Source: Acidiphilium multivorum AIU301
GTDB lineage: Bacteria > Pseudomonadota > Alphaproteobacteria > Acetobacterales > Acetobacteraceae
DNA: 64,000 nucleotides
Direction of reading: 5' to 3'
NCBI RefSeq assembly: GCF_000202835.1
Contig: NC_015186.1
Span: forward strand, 3,381,501-3,445,500
Under the pieces are notes generated by a model. The model was given only the letters and a program-made list of their open reading frames with translations, did no database searches and was not told where the DNA came from. Positions 54,570 to 64,000 of the stretch are shown in pieces (positions within the stretch are counted from its first letter, which is position 1; each line of letters starts with the position of its first letter). The position numbers and the translations under genes are program-made.

Positions 54570-55724
54570 ATGAACTCATTGCCAGTCCAGGGTCAGAAGA
54601 GCACGAACGCCGACGCGTCCGGAACCTTGCCACCGCTTGATCCGGTGCGCACCCGCGCGGTGCATAGGGCCGTCGGCGACGCGCGGCGGGGCGTGCCGGT
54701 CGTGCTGGCCGGGCAGCATCCGCTGATCGTCGTCCCGGCCGAGACAGTGGGTGCCGAAGGGCTCCACCTCATCGACCGCCTGGGAAGTTCCGGCGCCATG
54801 CTGTTGCTGGCCCCGTCGCGGGCGGCCGCCGTGTTGCAGGAACCGCTTGATGAGACTCTCCCGGCGATTGCGCTCGGCCTGACCCGCCCGCTGATCGATG
54901 TCGCCACACTCCGCCGCCTTGCGGATCCAACCCTTGAGCAGATCATGCCAGGCTTCCGCCGTGTTGCGCCGCCACCGCTGGCCGAGGCGGCGCTGGCGCT
55001 GGGCAAGCAGGCGCGGCTGTTGCCGGCGATGATCACGGCGCCGGTCCGTCCGGGCTGGGCGTCGCTGCCTCTTGGTGGCGGCCTGCTGGCGGTGCCTGCC
55101 GCCGACCTGCTGGCTTACAATCGGAATGTCGCGGCAACCCTTCACCGCGTGGCGGAAGTCGCGGTGCCGCTGGACGACGCGCCGGACGCCCGACTCGTGG
55201 CGTTTCGCGCACTCGATCAGGGTATCGAGCACATGGCGATCCTGGTCGGCGACCCGTCGGCGCAGGCCGCGCCGCTGGTGAGGATCCATTCCGAATGTTT
55301 CACCGGCGATCTGCTGGGCTCGCTGCGCTGCGACTGCGGCCCCCAGCTCAAGGGGGCCATTCGTCGCATGGCGCAGGAAGGCGGCGGTGTCGTCCTCTAT
55401 CTCGCGCAAGAGGGGCGCGGAATCGGGCTGATCAACAAGTTGCGCGCTTACACGTTGCAGGATCGCGGTCTCGATACCGTCGATGCCAACCGGGCGCTTG
55501 GCTGGGGGGCGGACGAACGCAACTTCCACATCGCTGCCGCGATGCTGGCGGCATTGGGGCTCGACCACATCCGCCTGCTGACGAACAATCCCGAAAAGAC
55601 GGCCGGCCTCGCCGCGTGTGGCGTGGATGTCGTCGAGCGGGTGCCGCATGTGATCGCGCCGAACGGCGTCAATGACCTTTATCTTGCGACCAAGGCCCGC
55701 CGGTTCGGCCACCTGCTGGACTAG
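54570..55724 (+). CDS. ribA: GTP cyclohydrolase II
   Basis: 384 aa. The C-terminal ~190 residues are RibA, which opens GTP in riboflavin synthesis. Zinc cysteines are C243, C254 and C256 in the block ECFTGDLLGSLRCDCG; YLAQEGRGIGLINKLRAY and LLTNNPEKTAGL follow. The N-terminal ~190 residues are not an intact DHBP synthase and lack its acidic metal-binding loop; this long, degenerate N-terminus is seen in other alphaproteobacteria. The start is ATG 54570; no strong ribosome-binding site. Confidence 0.93.
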   Translation: MNSLPVQGQKSTNADASGTLPPLDPVRTRAVHRAVGDARRGVPVVLAGQHPLIVVPAETVGAEGLHLIDRLGSSGAMLLLAPSRAAAVLQEPLDETLPAIALGLTRPLIDVATLRRLADPTLEQIMPGFRRVAPPPLAEAALALGKQARLLPAMITAPVRPGWASLPLGGGLLAVPAADLLAYNRNVAATLHRVAEVAVPLDDAPDARLVAFRALDQGIEHMAILVGDPSAQAAPLVRIHSECFTGDLLGSLRCDCGPQLKGAIRRMAQEGGGVVLYLAQEGRGIGLINKLRAYTLQDRGLDTVDANRALGWGADERNFHIAAAMLAALGLDHIRLLTNNPEKTAGLAACGVDVVERVPHVIAPNGVNDLYLATKARRFGHLLD

Positions 55725-55732
55725 ATGCGCCA

Positions 55733-56248
55733 GTGACGTCGACAGGCAACGCGCCGACGGCGCTATTACGCGAAGGGGGGCCGATTACGCTGGCGGCCGC
55801 CGGGCTGACATTCCGCGTCGCCATCGGCAAAGGGGGCGTCTCTGACAGGAAGCGCGAAGGAGACGGCACGACGCCAGCCGGCCTCCTCGTGCTCCGGCGC
55901 GTGCTGTACCGCGCCGATCGGATCTCACCGCCGGCGTGCGCGGTGCCGCGCGAGCCCCTGTCTCCCGACGATGGCTGGTGCGACGACCCCCAGCATCCTG
56001 ACTACAACCGGATGGTCCGCCTGCCGCATGAGGGCCGGCATGAACGTCTCTGGCGCGCCGACGCCGTCTACGATCTGGTCGGCGTGCTCGGCTGGAACGA
56101 CAACCCGGTGGTCCGCGGTTCTGGGTCGGCGATCTTCCTGCATGTGGCGCGCCCGGATTATGCGCCGACCGATGGTTGCATCGCTCTCGCCCTGCCCGAC
56201 CTTCTGGCGTTGCTGAAGGCCGGGCTTGAGGCGATCATGGTTCAGTGA
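55733..56248 (+). CDS. L,D-transpeptidase (YkuD) family protein
   Basis: 171 aa with the YkuD catalytic motif H-x6-T-D-G-C near residues 140-150 (LHVARPDYAPTDGCIAL). It also has GDGTTPAGLLVLRRVLYR, as in the short L,D-transpeptidase proteins. No signal peptide is obvious, so export is uncertain. GTG start, 9 bp after ribA. It overlaps the convergent secreted-protein gene by 7 bp. Confidence 0.88.
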   Translation: MTSTGNAPTALLREGGPITLAAAGLTFRVAIGKGGVSDRKREGDGTTPAGLLVLRRVLYRADRISPPACAVPREPLSPDDGWCDDPQHPDYNRMVRLPHEGRHERLWRADAVYDLVGVLGWNDNPVVRGSGSAIFLHVARPDYAPTDGCIALALPDLLALLKAGLEAIMVQ

Positions 56249-56562
56249 CCGAGAGGGATGTTTACCCCGAAGGAGACGCTGGGCGGGCCGACGTAGACCG
56301 GCGGCGGGGCATAGTAGACGGGCGGCGGCGGATAATACGCCGGCGGAGGCGCATAGCCGTAGACATAGCCGCGGTGCCAGCCTCCATCGTCATCGTCATG
56401 GCGCCATCCGTGATGCCAGCCATGGTGCTCCCAGTGATCGTGTCCCCAGGGTGGGTCGGCGAAGGCGGTTGCCCCCGTTGCCACTAGGCCAATTCCGGCG
56501 GCGAGCAGGACCGAGGCAACCCGGCCGATTCGGCCTGTCGCTTTTCTGCTGCGTTCCGACAT
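56242..56562 (-). CDS. Secreted His/Tyr/Pro-rich small protein
   Basis: 106 aa. Signal peptide to about residue 35 (ATAFADP), then a His/Trp-rich stretch (HDHWEHHGWHHGWRHDDDD) and Pro-Tyr repeats (PPPAYYPPPPVYY), ending FGVNIPLGH. His clusters suggest metal binding; the repeats suggest an envelope role. AGGAG precedes ATG 56562. Similar low-complexity proteins are common in Acetobacteraceae and rhizobia; function unknown. Confidence 0.82.
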   Translation of the reverse strand: MSERSRKATGRIGRVASVLLAAGIGLVATGATAFADPPWGHDHWEHHGWHHGWRHDDDDGGWHRGYVYGYAPPPAYYPPPPVYYAPPPVYVGPPSVSFGVNIPLGH

Positions 56563-56751
56563 CTTCAAATCTCCTGCATTCGTCGTTGGTCCGATACAGA
56601 CGACCCCATGATGGCATCGAAAGGGCGGCTTTCGGTGCGAATTGTGGCTTACAAAAGTTTCACCCGGCGTCCGCATGCCAAAAGCACTTGCGAAACCCCC
56701 CATGGGCCGGGCATGCAGGGGCGTGACACATCCGAAGACGTTTTCCGAAGC

Positions 56752-57126
56752 ATGGAGCCAGCCGTGAAACGGCGCTTGAGAGCGTTGGTGCTGCCCGTTC
56801 TCTTCCTCGTGGTGACGGCGTATTTCGTTTTCAATGCCATCAATGGTTCGCGCGGGATCATCGCCCAGCGCCACGACCAAGCCGTTCTTGTGAAGGACCG
56901 GCAGTCATTGACCGATGTGACGGCCCGGCGCGACCGCTGGCAGGCCCGGGTCGATGCCCTGCATCATCACGCTATCGCGCCGGACATGCTCAACGAACAG
57001 GCGCGAGCCGTGCTCAATCTTGCTGATCCCGACGATCTCGCCGTGCCGCTCCATCCGGCCCCGGCCCCGGCGTCGTCCGCGCCTGCGGCACCAACGCCTG
57101 CGGCGCCGGGCCGTCCCCACTCCTGA
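56752..57126 (+). CDS. ftsB: Septum formation initiator FtsB/DivIC family
   Basis: 124 aa: one N-terminal transmembrane helix (about residues 11-28), a GSRGII motif, then a coiled-coil stretch (LVKDRQSLTDVTARRDRWQARV) and an Ala/Pro-rich tail. It would join FtsL and FtsQ in the divisome. Position just before pdhA is conserved in alphaproteobacteria. ATG 56752 or GTG 56764 may start it. Confidence 0.85.
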   Translation: MEPAVKRRLRALVLPVLFLVVTAYFVFNAINGSRGIIAQRHDQAVLVKDRQSLTDVTARRDRWQARVDALHHHAIAPDMLNEQARAVLNLADPDDLAVPLHPAPAPASSAPAAPTPAAPGRPHS

Positions 57127-57210
57127 AGCCGCGTCTGGAGCAAGGCGGGTTTCCCGAGATTCCGGCGAATCCTGGCACGAAATAGGGCTTTCGTCGTGCT
57201 GATCAGGGCC

Positions 57211-57229
57211 TTAACCAATTTTTGGTTAA
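57211..57229. promoter_or_regulatory. Palindrome upstream of pdh operon
   Basis: TTAACCAA-TTT-TTGGTTAA is a perfect 8-bp inverted repeat in the AT-rich pdhA leader, about 105 bp before the GTG. Each arm holds TTAACC, the CtrA half-site sequence, but spacing differs from the standard TTAA-N7-TTAA. It is an operator candidate; the regulator is unknown. Confidence 0.5.
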
Positions 57230-57333
57230 CATGAATATTGCATTGCACCATCATTGTTTTTTTGTTTTCCCGCTTGCGTCGTGCCCCCGTTCCGACGCAT
57301 TGGAAAGAGATCAACCGACGGAGGGGGATCATC

Positions 57334-58371
57334 GTGGCCAGCCGTACAAGATCGACGGGCGGGAAAGCCCAGCCAGCCTCACGCAAGCGCAGCAGCCAGA
57401 AACAGCAATCCATGGACAGGGACGAGCTTCTGGCCGCCTACGAAAAGATGCTGCTGATCCGCCGTTTCGAGGAAAAGGCCGGCCAGCTCTACGGCATGGG
57501 GCTGATCGGCGGGTTCTGCCATCTCTATATCGGGCAGGAAGCGGTGGTGACCGGCATGCAGCTGGCGATCGAGCCGGGCGACCAGGTCATCACCTCCTAT
57601 CGCGATCACGGCCACATGATCGCCTGCGACATGGACCCGAAAGGCGTCATGGCCGAGCTGACCGGCCGGGCCGGCGGCTATTCCAAGGGCAAGGGCGGCT
57701 CGATGCACATGTTCTCGAAGGAGAAGGGCTTCTTCGGCGGGCACGGCATCGTCGGCGCGCAGGTCTCGCTCGGCACCGGCCTTGCGTTCGCCAATCACTA
57801 TCGCGGCAATGACCGCGTCTGCCTGACTTATTTCGGCGAGGGCGCCTCGAACCAGGGCCAGGTGTTCGAGAGCTTCAACCTCGCGGCGCTGATGAAGCTG
57901 CCGGTGATCTTCATCATCGAGAACAACCGCTATGGCATGGGCACCAGCGTCGAGCGCGCGTCGGCCTCGCGCGATCTCAGCCTGAACGGCGCGCCCTGGA
58001 GCATTCCGGGCCTGCAGGTGGACGGGATGGACGTTCAGGCCGTCAAGGAAGCGGGCGAGCAGGCGGTCGCGCATTGCCGGGCGGGGAACGGGCCGTTCCT
58101 GCTGGAGATGAAGACCTATCGCTATCGCGGCCACTCGATGTCCGACCCCGCGAAATACCGCACCCGCGAGGAGGTGCAGAAGATGCGGACCGAGCACGAT
58201 TGCATCGATCTCGCCCGCAAGGCGCTGGAGGCGATGGGGGTGAGCGACGAGATGTTCAAGGCGATCGACGACGACATCAAGAAGCGGGTGCAGGACGCGG
58301 CCGATTTCGCGCAGCAGAGCCCCGAACCCGATGAATCCGAACTCTGGACCGATGTGCTGGTGGAGGGCTGA
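57334..58371 (+). CDS. pdhA: Pyruvate dehydrogenase E1 alpha-subunit
   Basis: 345 aa. Thiamine-diphosphate enzyme that decarboxylates pyruvate with Pdh[49 protein letters not shown], the ThDP motif [10 protein letters not shown]...ENN and the phosphorylation-loop [15 protein letters not shown] are present. GTG 57334 has GGAGGGGG upstream. First gene of the operon. Confidence 0.97.
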   Translation: MASRTRSTGGKAQPASRKRSSQKQQSMDRDELLAAYEKMLLIRRFEEKAGQLYGMGLIGGFCHLYIGQEAVVTGMQLAIEPGDQVITSYRDHGHMIACDMDPKGVMAELTGRAGGYSKGKGGSMHMFSKEKGFFGGHGIVGAQVSLGTGLAFANHYRGNDRVCLTYFGEGASNQGQVFESFNLAALMKLPVIFIIENNRYGMGTSVERASASRDLSLNGAPWSIPGLQVDGMDVQAVKEAGEQAVAHCRAGNGPFLLEMKTYRYRGHSMSDPAKYRTREEVQKMRTEHDCIDLARKALEAMGVSDEMFKAIDDDIKKRVQDAADFAQQSPEPDESELWTDVLVEG

Positions 58372-58373
58372 GC

Positions 58374-59741
<1,368 letters not shown>

Positions 59742-59754
59742 GGGAGGCGCGAAC

Positions 59755-61041
59755 ATGGCCACGAACATCCTGATGCCGGCACTCTCGCCCACCATGACGG
59801 AAGGCACGCTGGCGCGCTGGCTCAAGAAGGAAGGCGAGACGATCAAGGCCGGCGACGTCATCGCCGAGATCGAGACCGACAAGGCGACGATGGAGGTCGA
59901 GGCGGTCGACGAGGGCGTTCTCGGCAAGATCCTGGTCGCTGCCGGATCGGAGAATGTCGCGGTGAACGCGCCGATCGCCATTCTCGTCGAACCGGGCGAA
60001 GCCGTGCCGGACAGCGCGCCCGCTGCCCCGGCGCCAAAGCCCGCCGCCGCGCCGGAACCGGTGGCGGCACCTGCCCCGGCTGCGGCAGCTCCGGCCGCGC
60101 CGGCGGCGGAGACGACCGGGCATGGCCCGCGCGTCTTCGCTTCGCCGCTCGCCCGCCGCATGGCGCAGCAGGCGGGGATCGACCTCGCCACGCTCAAGGG
60201 CTCCGGCCCGAACGGGCGGATCGTCAAGGCGGATATCGACGCCGCCCGCGGCAGTGCCCCGGAAGCCGCGGCACCGGCGCCGAAAGCGCCAGCTGCCGCC
60301 CCACCGGCGCAAGCCGCCGCGGCCCCGGCCGCGCCGATCACCGCGCCGCATGACGCGATCCCGCATTCCTCGATGCGCAAGGTGATCGCGAAGCGGTTGC
60401 AGGCCGCGAAACAGACCATTCCGCATTTCTATCTGTCGATGGATGTCGAGCTCGACGCGCTGCTCAAGCTGCGCGCCGAGCTGAACGCGCAATCCCCCAA
60501 GGAGGGGCCGGGCGCGTTCAAGCTTTCGGTCAACGACCTGATCATCAAGGCGGTCGCCGTCGCCCTGCGCCGCGTTCCGGCGGCCAACGCCTCGTTCACC
60601 GAGGAGGCGATGATCCGTTATCACGACGTGGACATCTCGGTGGCCGTCGCGATTCCGGACGGGCTGATCACGCCGATCATCCGCAAGGCGGACCAGAAAG
60701 GCCTGGCCGCGATCAGCAACGAGATGAAGGATCTCGCCGCGCGGGCAAAGGCCGGCAAGCTGAAGCCGGACGAATTCCAGGGCGGATCGTTCTCGATCTC
60801 CAATCTTGGCATGTATGGCATCAGCTCGTTCTCGGCGATCATCAACCCGCCGCAGGGCGGCATTCTCGCCATCGGCGCCGGCGAGAAGCGGCCGGTGGTG
60901 AAGGGTGAGCAGATCGCCATCGCCACGGTGATGACCGTCACCCTGTCCTGCGACCATCGCGTGGTGGATGGCGCGGTCGGCGCCGAATTCCTCGCGGCGT
61001 TCAAGTCCATCGTCGAACAGCCGCTGGGGCTGATGCTTTGA
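59755..61041 (+). CDS. pdhC: Dihydrolipoamide acetyltransferase (E2)
   Basis: 428 aa: lipoyl domain (Lys43), Ala-Pro linker, E1/E3-binding domain ([21 protein letters not shown]), second linker, then the acetyltransferase domain with C-terminal [11 protein letters not shown] (His401). It moves acetyl groups from E1 to CoA. GGGAGG precedes ATG 59755. Its lipoyl-coding DNA shares a 57-bp identical stretch with pdhB. Confidence 0.97.
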   Translation: MATNILMPALSPTMTEGTLARWLKKEGETIKAGDVIAEIETDKATMEVEAVDEGVLGKILVAAGSENVAVNAPIAILVEPGEAVPDSAPAAPAPKPAAAPEPVAAPAPAAAAPAAPAAETTGHGPRVFASPLARRMAQQAGIDLATLKGSGPNGRIVKADIDAARGSAPEAAAPAPKAPAAAPPAQAAAAPAAPITAPHDAIPHSSMRKVIAKRLQAAKQTIPHFYLSMDVELDALLKLRAELNAQSPKEGPGAFKLSVNDLIIKAVAVALRRVPAANASFTEEAMIRYHDVDISVAVAIPDGLITPIIRKADQKGLAAISNEMKDLAARAKAGKLKPDEFQGGSFSISNLGMYGISSFSAIINPPQGGILAIGAGEKRPVVKGEQIAIATVMTVTLSCDHRVVDGAVGAEFLAAFKSIVEQPLGLML

Positions 61042-61547
61042 GCGACCATTCGGCCGGTGTCGCTTCAGGGGCGGCGGCAACGCTTCGCCCTGCGGCACCG
61101 GCCGACATCGCCGCGCTGCTCGATCTCGTTCACGCGCTCGCCCTTTATGAAAAGGCGCCCCACGAGGTGGAGATGACCGCGCCGATGCTGCACGAGGCGC
61201 TGTTCGGCCCGCAGCCTCTCGCCCGCGCCGTGCTGGCCGAGGCCGATGGCGCGGTCGCCGGTTTCGCCCTGTTCTTCACCAGCTTCTCGACCTGGACCGG
61301 CCGGGCCGGGCTCTATCTCGAAGACCTGTTCGTCCTGCCCGCGGCGCGGGGCCGGGGCATCGGCCGCGCCCTGCTGCGCCATCTCGCGCGCGAGGCGGTC
61401 CGGCTCGGCTGCGCCCGGCTCGAATGGTCGGTGCTGGACTGGAACCGCCCCGCCATCGATTTCTATCAATCCCTCGGCGCCGTCCCGCTCGATGAATGGA
61501 CGCGCTACCGTCTGAAGGGCGAGGCCCTCGCCGCCCTTGCCGCATAG
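61038..61547 (+). CDS. GNAT-family N-acetyltransferase
   Basis: 169 aa GNAT protein: [26 protein letters not shown] at the N-terminus and acetyl-CoA loop [21 protein letters not shown], then [13 protein letters not shown]. It resembles diamine/thialysine acetyltransferases. TTG 61038 overlaps the pdhC stop. Its place between E2 and E3 suggests use of, or signalling by, the acetyl-CoA made there; substrate unknown. Confidence 0.88.
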   Translation: MSDHSAGVASGAAATLRPAAPADIAALLDLVHALALYEKAPHEVEMTAPMLHEALFGPQPLARAVLAEADGAVAGFALFFTSFSTWTGRAGLYLEDLFVLPAARGRGIGRALLRHLAREAVRLGCARLEWSVLDWNRPAIDFYQSLGAVPLDEWTRYRLKGEALAALAA

Positions 61548-61557
61548 GAGCAGAACA

Positions 61558-62955
61558 ATGACCGATCAGAGTTTCGACGTGGTGGTGGTGGGCGGCGGCC
61601 CCGGCGGCTACGTGACCGCGATCCGCGGCGCGCAGCTCAAGCTGAAGGTCGCCCTGGTCGAGCGCGAAAATCTCGGCGGCATCTGCCTCAACTGGGGCTG
61701 CATTCCGACCAAGGCGCTGCTTCGTTCCTCCGAGATCAACCACCTGCTCCACACCTTGCCCGAATACGGTTTCTCCGCCGAGAACGTGAAGTTCGATCTC
61801 GACAAGGTGGTGAAGCGCTCGCGCGGCGTGGCAAAGCAGCTTTCCTCGGGCGTCGCCCATCTTCTGAAGAAGAACAAGGTGACGGTGTTCGACGGCACCG
61901 GCCGGCTCGCCGGCAAGGGCACGCTCGCGGTCGAGAAGGACGGCAAGCCGGTCGCCACGCTGAAGGCGAAGCACATCATCCTCGCGACCGGCGCGCGCGC
62001 CCGCGTCCTGCCCGGCATCGAGCCGGATGGCCGGTTCATATGGTCGTATCGCGAGGCGATGGTGCCGGACATCATGCCGAAATCCCTCGTGGTGATCGGC
62101 TCCGGCGCGATCGGCATCGAGTTCGCGAGCTTCTACCGCAACATGGGCGCCGAGGTGACGGTGGTCGAGGCGCTGCCGCGCATCCTGCCGGTGGAGGACG
62201 AGGAAATCTCCGCCTTCATGCACAAGCAGTTCGAGAAGCAGGGCATGAAGCTGCTCGTCGGGGCGAGCGTGAAGGGCGTCGAGAAGGGCAGGGACAGCGT
62301 GACCGTCACGATCGAGGCCGGCGGAAAGGCGCAGAAGATCACCGCCGAGCGGGTGATCTCCGCGGTCGGCATCGTCGGCAATGTCGAAAATCTCGGCCTT
62401 GAGCAGGCCGGCGTGAAGGTCGAGCGCACGCATGTGGTGGTCGATGGTTTCGGGCGCACCGGCGTCGAGGGCATCTACGCGATCGGCGATCTGACCGGCC
62501 CGCCCTGGCTCGCCCACAAGGCCAGCCACGAGGGCGTGGTCTGCATCGAGCATATCGCGGGGCTGAAGCCGCATCCGTTCGAGACCTGGAACATCCCCGG
62601 CTGCACCTATTGCCGCCCGCAGGTCGCCTCGGTCGGCATGACCGAAGCAAAGGCGAAGGAAGCCGGCCGCAAGGTGAAAATCGGCCGCTTCCCCTTTATC
62701 GGGAACGGCAAGGCGATCGCCATGGGCGAACCCGAAGGCATGATCAAGACCGTCTTCGACGCCGAGACCGGCGAGCTCCTCGGCGCGCACATGGCTGGCG
62801 CCGAGGTGACCGAGATGATCCAGGGCTACGTGGTCGCCCGGCAGCTCGAAACCACCGAGGCCGAACTGATGCACACCGTCTTCCCCCACCCCACGATCAG
62901 TGAAGCGATGCACGAATCGGTGCTTGACGCGTATGGACAGGTCATCCACTTCTGA
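61558..62955 (+). CDS. lpd: Dihydrolipoamide dehydrogenase (E3)
   Basis: 465-aa flavoenzyme that reoxidises lipoyl groups and makes NADH. FAD loop VVVGGGPGGYVTAIRGAQ, redox disulfide C43/C48 (GGICLNWGCIPTK), NAD loop VVIGSGAIGIEFASFY, YAIGDLTGPPWLAHKA and the active-site His-Glu block HTVFPHPTISE are intact. AGGAGC precedes ATG 61558. Confidence 0.98.
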   Translation: MTDQSFDVVVVGGGPGGYVTAIRGAQLKLKVALVERENLGGICLNWGCIPTKALLRSSEINHLLHTLPEYGFSAENVKFDLDKVVKRSRGVAKQLSSGVAHLLKKNKVTVFDGTGRLAGKGTLAVEKDGKPVATLKAKHIILATGARARVLPGIEPDGRFIWSYREAMVPDIMPKSLVVIGSGAIGIEFASFYRNMGAEVTVVEALPRILPVEDEEISAFMHKQFEKQGMKLLVGASVKGVEKGRDSVTVTIEAGGKAQKITAERVISAVGIVGNVENLGLEQAGVKVERTHVVVDGFGRTGVEGIYAIGDLTGPPWLAHKASHEGVVCIEHIAGLKPHPFETWNIPGCTYCRPQVASVGMTEAKAKEAGRKVKIGRFPFIGNGKAIAMGEPEGMIKTVFDAETGELLGAHMAGAEVTEMIQGYVVARQLETTEAELMHTVFPHPTISEAMHESVLDAYGQVIHF

Positions 62956-62961
62956 TCCGTC

Positions 62962-63924
62962 ATGCGCGTCGAGATCGATCACCGGAATTCGGGGGGCGGC
63001 AAGCTCCGCCATCCGGAAAAGCAGCACAGGCCGGATAACCCGATCCAGCGGAAACCCGCCTGGATCCGGGTGAAGGCGCCGAACCATCCCGTCTATCACG
63101 AAACCCGCGCGCTGATGCGCGAGGCCAAGCTGGTGACGGTCTGCGAGGAGGCGGCCTGCCCGAATATCGGCGAGTGCTGGTCGCAGCGCCACGCGACCAT
63201 GATGATCATGGGTGAAATCTGCACCCGCGCCTGCGCCTTCTGCAACGTCACCACCGGCCAGCCGGCGCCGCTCGCCGCCGACGAACCGGCCCGCGTGGCC
63301 GAAGCCGTGGCCCGGCTCGGCTTGCAGCATGTGGTGATCACCTCGGTCGACCGCGACGATCTCGATGATGGCGGGGCGGCGCATTTCGCGGCGGTGATCG
63401 GCGCGATCCGCGCCGCCGCACCCTCCACCACGATCGAGATCCTCACCCCGGACTTCCTGCGCAAGCCCGGTGCGCTGGAGGTGGTCGTCGCTGCCAGGCC
63501 GGACGTGTTCAACCACAATCTCGAAACCGTGCCGCGGCTCTACCCCTCGATCCGCCCCGGCGCGCGCTATTACCAGTCGCTCCGCCTGCTCGACCGGGTG
63601 AAGCAGCTCGACCCAAGCATCTTCACCAAATCCGGCCTGATGGCCGGGCTCGGCGAGGACCGCGGCGAGGTCGGCCAGGTGATGGACGACCTGCGCATCG
63701 CCGATGTCGATTTCCTCACCATCGGCCAGTATCTCCAGCCGACGGTGAAACACGCCGCGGTCGACCGGTTCGTCACCCCCGACGAGTTCGCCGATCTTGC
63801 CGCCATGGCCCGCGCCAAGGGGTTCCTGATGGTGTCGGCGACGCCGCTGACCCGCTCCTCCTATCACGCGGATGCCGATTTCGCCGCCCTGCGCGAAGCC
63901 CGGGCCGCCCGGCACGCGGCCTGA
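62962..63924 (+). CDS. lipA: Lipoyl synthase
   Basis: 320-aa radical-SAM enzyme inserting sulfur into octanoyl groups. Auxiliary cluster cysteines C61, C66, C72 ([12 protein letters not shown]) and radical-SAM cluster C87, C91, C94 (CTRACAFC) are present, and VTSVDRDDL and LMAGLGED follow. It lies 6 bp after lpd, so the cell makes the cofactor with the enzymes that need it. Confidence 0.98.
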   Translation: MRVEIDHRNSGGGKLRHPEKQHRPDNPIQRKPAWIRVKAPNHPVYHETRALMREAKLVTVCEEAACPNIGECWSQRHATMMIMGEICTRACAFCNVTTGQPAPLAADEPARVAEAVARLGLQHVVITSVDRDDLDDGGAAHFAAVIGAIRAAAPSTTIEILTPDFLRKPGALEVVVAARPDVFNHNLETVPRLYPSIRPGARYYQSLRLLDRVKQLDPSIFTKSGLMAGLGEDRGEVGQVMDDLRIADVDFLTIGQYLQPTVKHAAVDRFVTPDEFADLAAMARAKGFLMVSATPLTRSSYHADADFAALREARAARHAA

Positions 63925-63925
63925 C

Positions 63926-64000
63926 ATGCCGAGCTACACCGAGCGGAAACTGGTCCTCTACCAGCCCGGCCAGATGTTCGATCTCGTGGCCGATGTGGGG
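63926..64000 (+). CDS. COQ10/RatA-like START-domain protein, cut by window
   Basis: Only the first 25 codons are visible: MPSYTERKLVLYQPGQMF then DLVADVG. This matches the start of the coenzyme-Q-binding COQ10/RatA family, which binds ubiquinone or lipid. It follows lipA by one base. Confidence 0.8.
   Translation, partial: MPSYTERKLVLYQPGQMFDLVADVG

Noticed and set aside
54570-55130. RibA N-terminal half as a working DHBP synthase (RibB)
   Set aside because: The acidic metal-binding and catalytic motifs of RibB are missing.
61276-63927. 883-codon minus-strand frame across lpd and lipA
   Set aside because: Shadow frame; sense genes have complete catalytic motifs.

Overview
The window reads as chromosomal DNA from a G+C-rich alphaproteobacterium of the Acetobacteraceae type, probably Acidiphilium-like. 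This is inferred from gene content and base composition, not from a marker gene. The evidence is a split siroheme/sulfite-reductase operon, a HisZ-PurA pair, a pyruvate dehydrogenase operon with a lipoyl domain on E1-beta, an arsenic operon, and many periplasmic quinoprotein and cytochrome genes.

Layout. 1-8467: aldo/keto reductase (cut by the window edge), a divergent LysR regulator, a BKACE/3-hydroxyacyl-CoA dehydrogenase pair, and a ribose-type sugar ABC transporter. 8468-9877: a short AT-rich island with one glycosyltransferase-like gene. 9878-15440: purA, hisZ, a two-gene MBOAT/AlgJ-like O-acylation module, and a nucleoside deoxyribosyltransferase-like gene. 15437-29854: the centrepiece, a periplasmic alcohol-oxidation region. 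It holds an AcoR-type sigma-54 activator, a consensus -24/-12 promoter with palindromic upstream sites, a XoxF-type lanthanide-class PQQ dehydrogenase, XoxJ, a diheme XoxG-like cytochrome, Gfa and glutathione-dependent formaldehyde dehydrogenase, a TonB-dependent receptor coupled to the latter, an FAD-linked oxidase, and a second PQQ dehydrogenase coupled to a cytochrome c with an unrecognised N-terminal domain. 29869-36017: assimilatory sulfate reduction and siroheme genes with a divergent Lrp/AsnC regulator. 36039-39274: moaB, a lipid-modification trio and tRNA-Val(CAC).

39275-53533 is accessory DNA: IS5 and IS1634 elements, an EAL protein, arsR-arsC-arsB, and then a decayed integrative element of about 7.3 kb. 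That element lies between a duplicated 3' end of tRNA-Arg(CCU) at 46185-46201 and the tRNA itself at 53520-53593. It carries a large membrane protein, an internally deleted tyrosine integrase, an intact IS1380-family element, a serine recombinase and repeated integrase-tail sequences. 53629-64000 returns to core genes: an OmpR-type regulator, ribA, an L,D-transpeptidase, ftsB, and the pdhA-pdhB-pdhC-GNAT-lpd-lipA operon ending in a COQ10/RatA-like gene cut by the window end.

How the parts fit: XoxF would pass electrons to the XoxG-like cytochrome; formaldehyde made in or entering the cell would be trapped by Gfa and oxidised by the class III dehydrogenase. The sigma-54 activator is placed to switch the cluster on. 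The TonB receptor may import a lanthanide chelate or another metal chelate for the dehydrogenases; this last point is inference.
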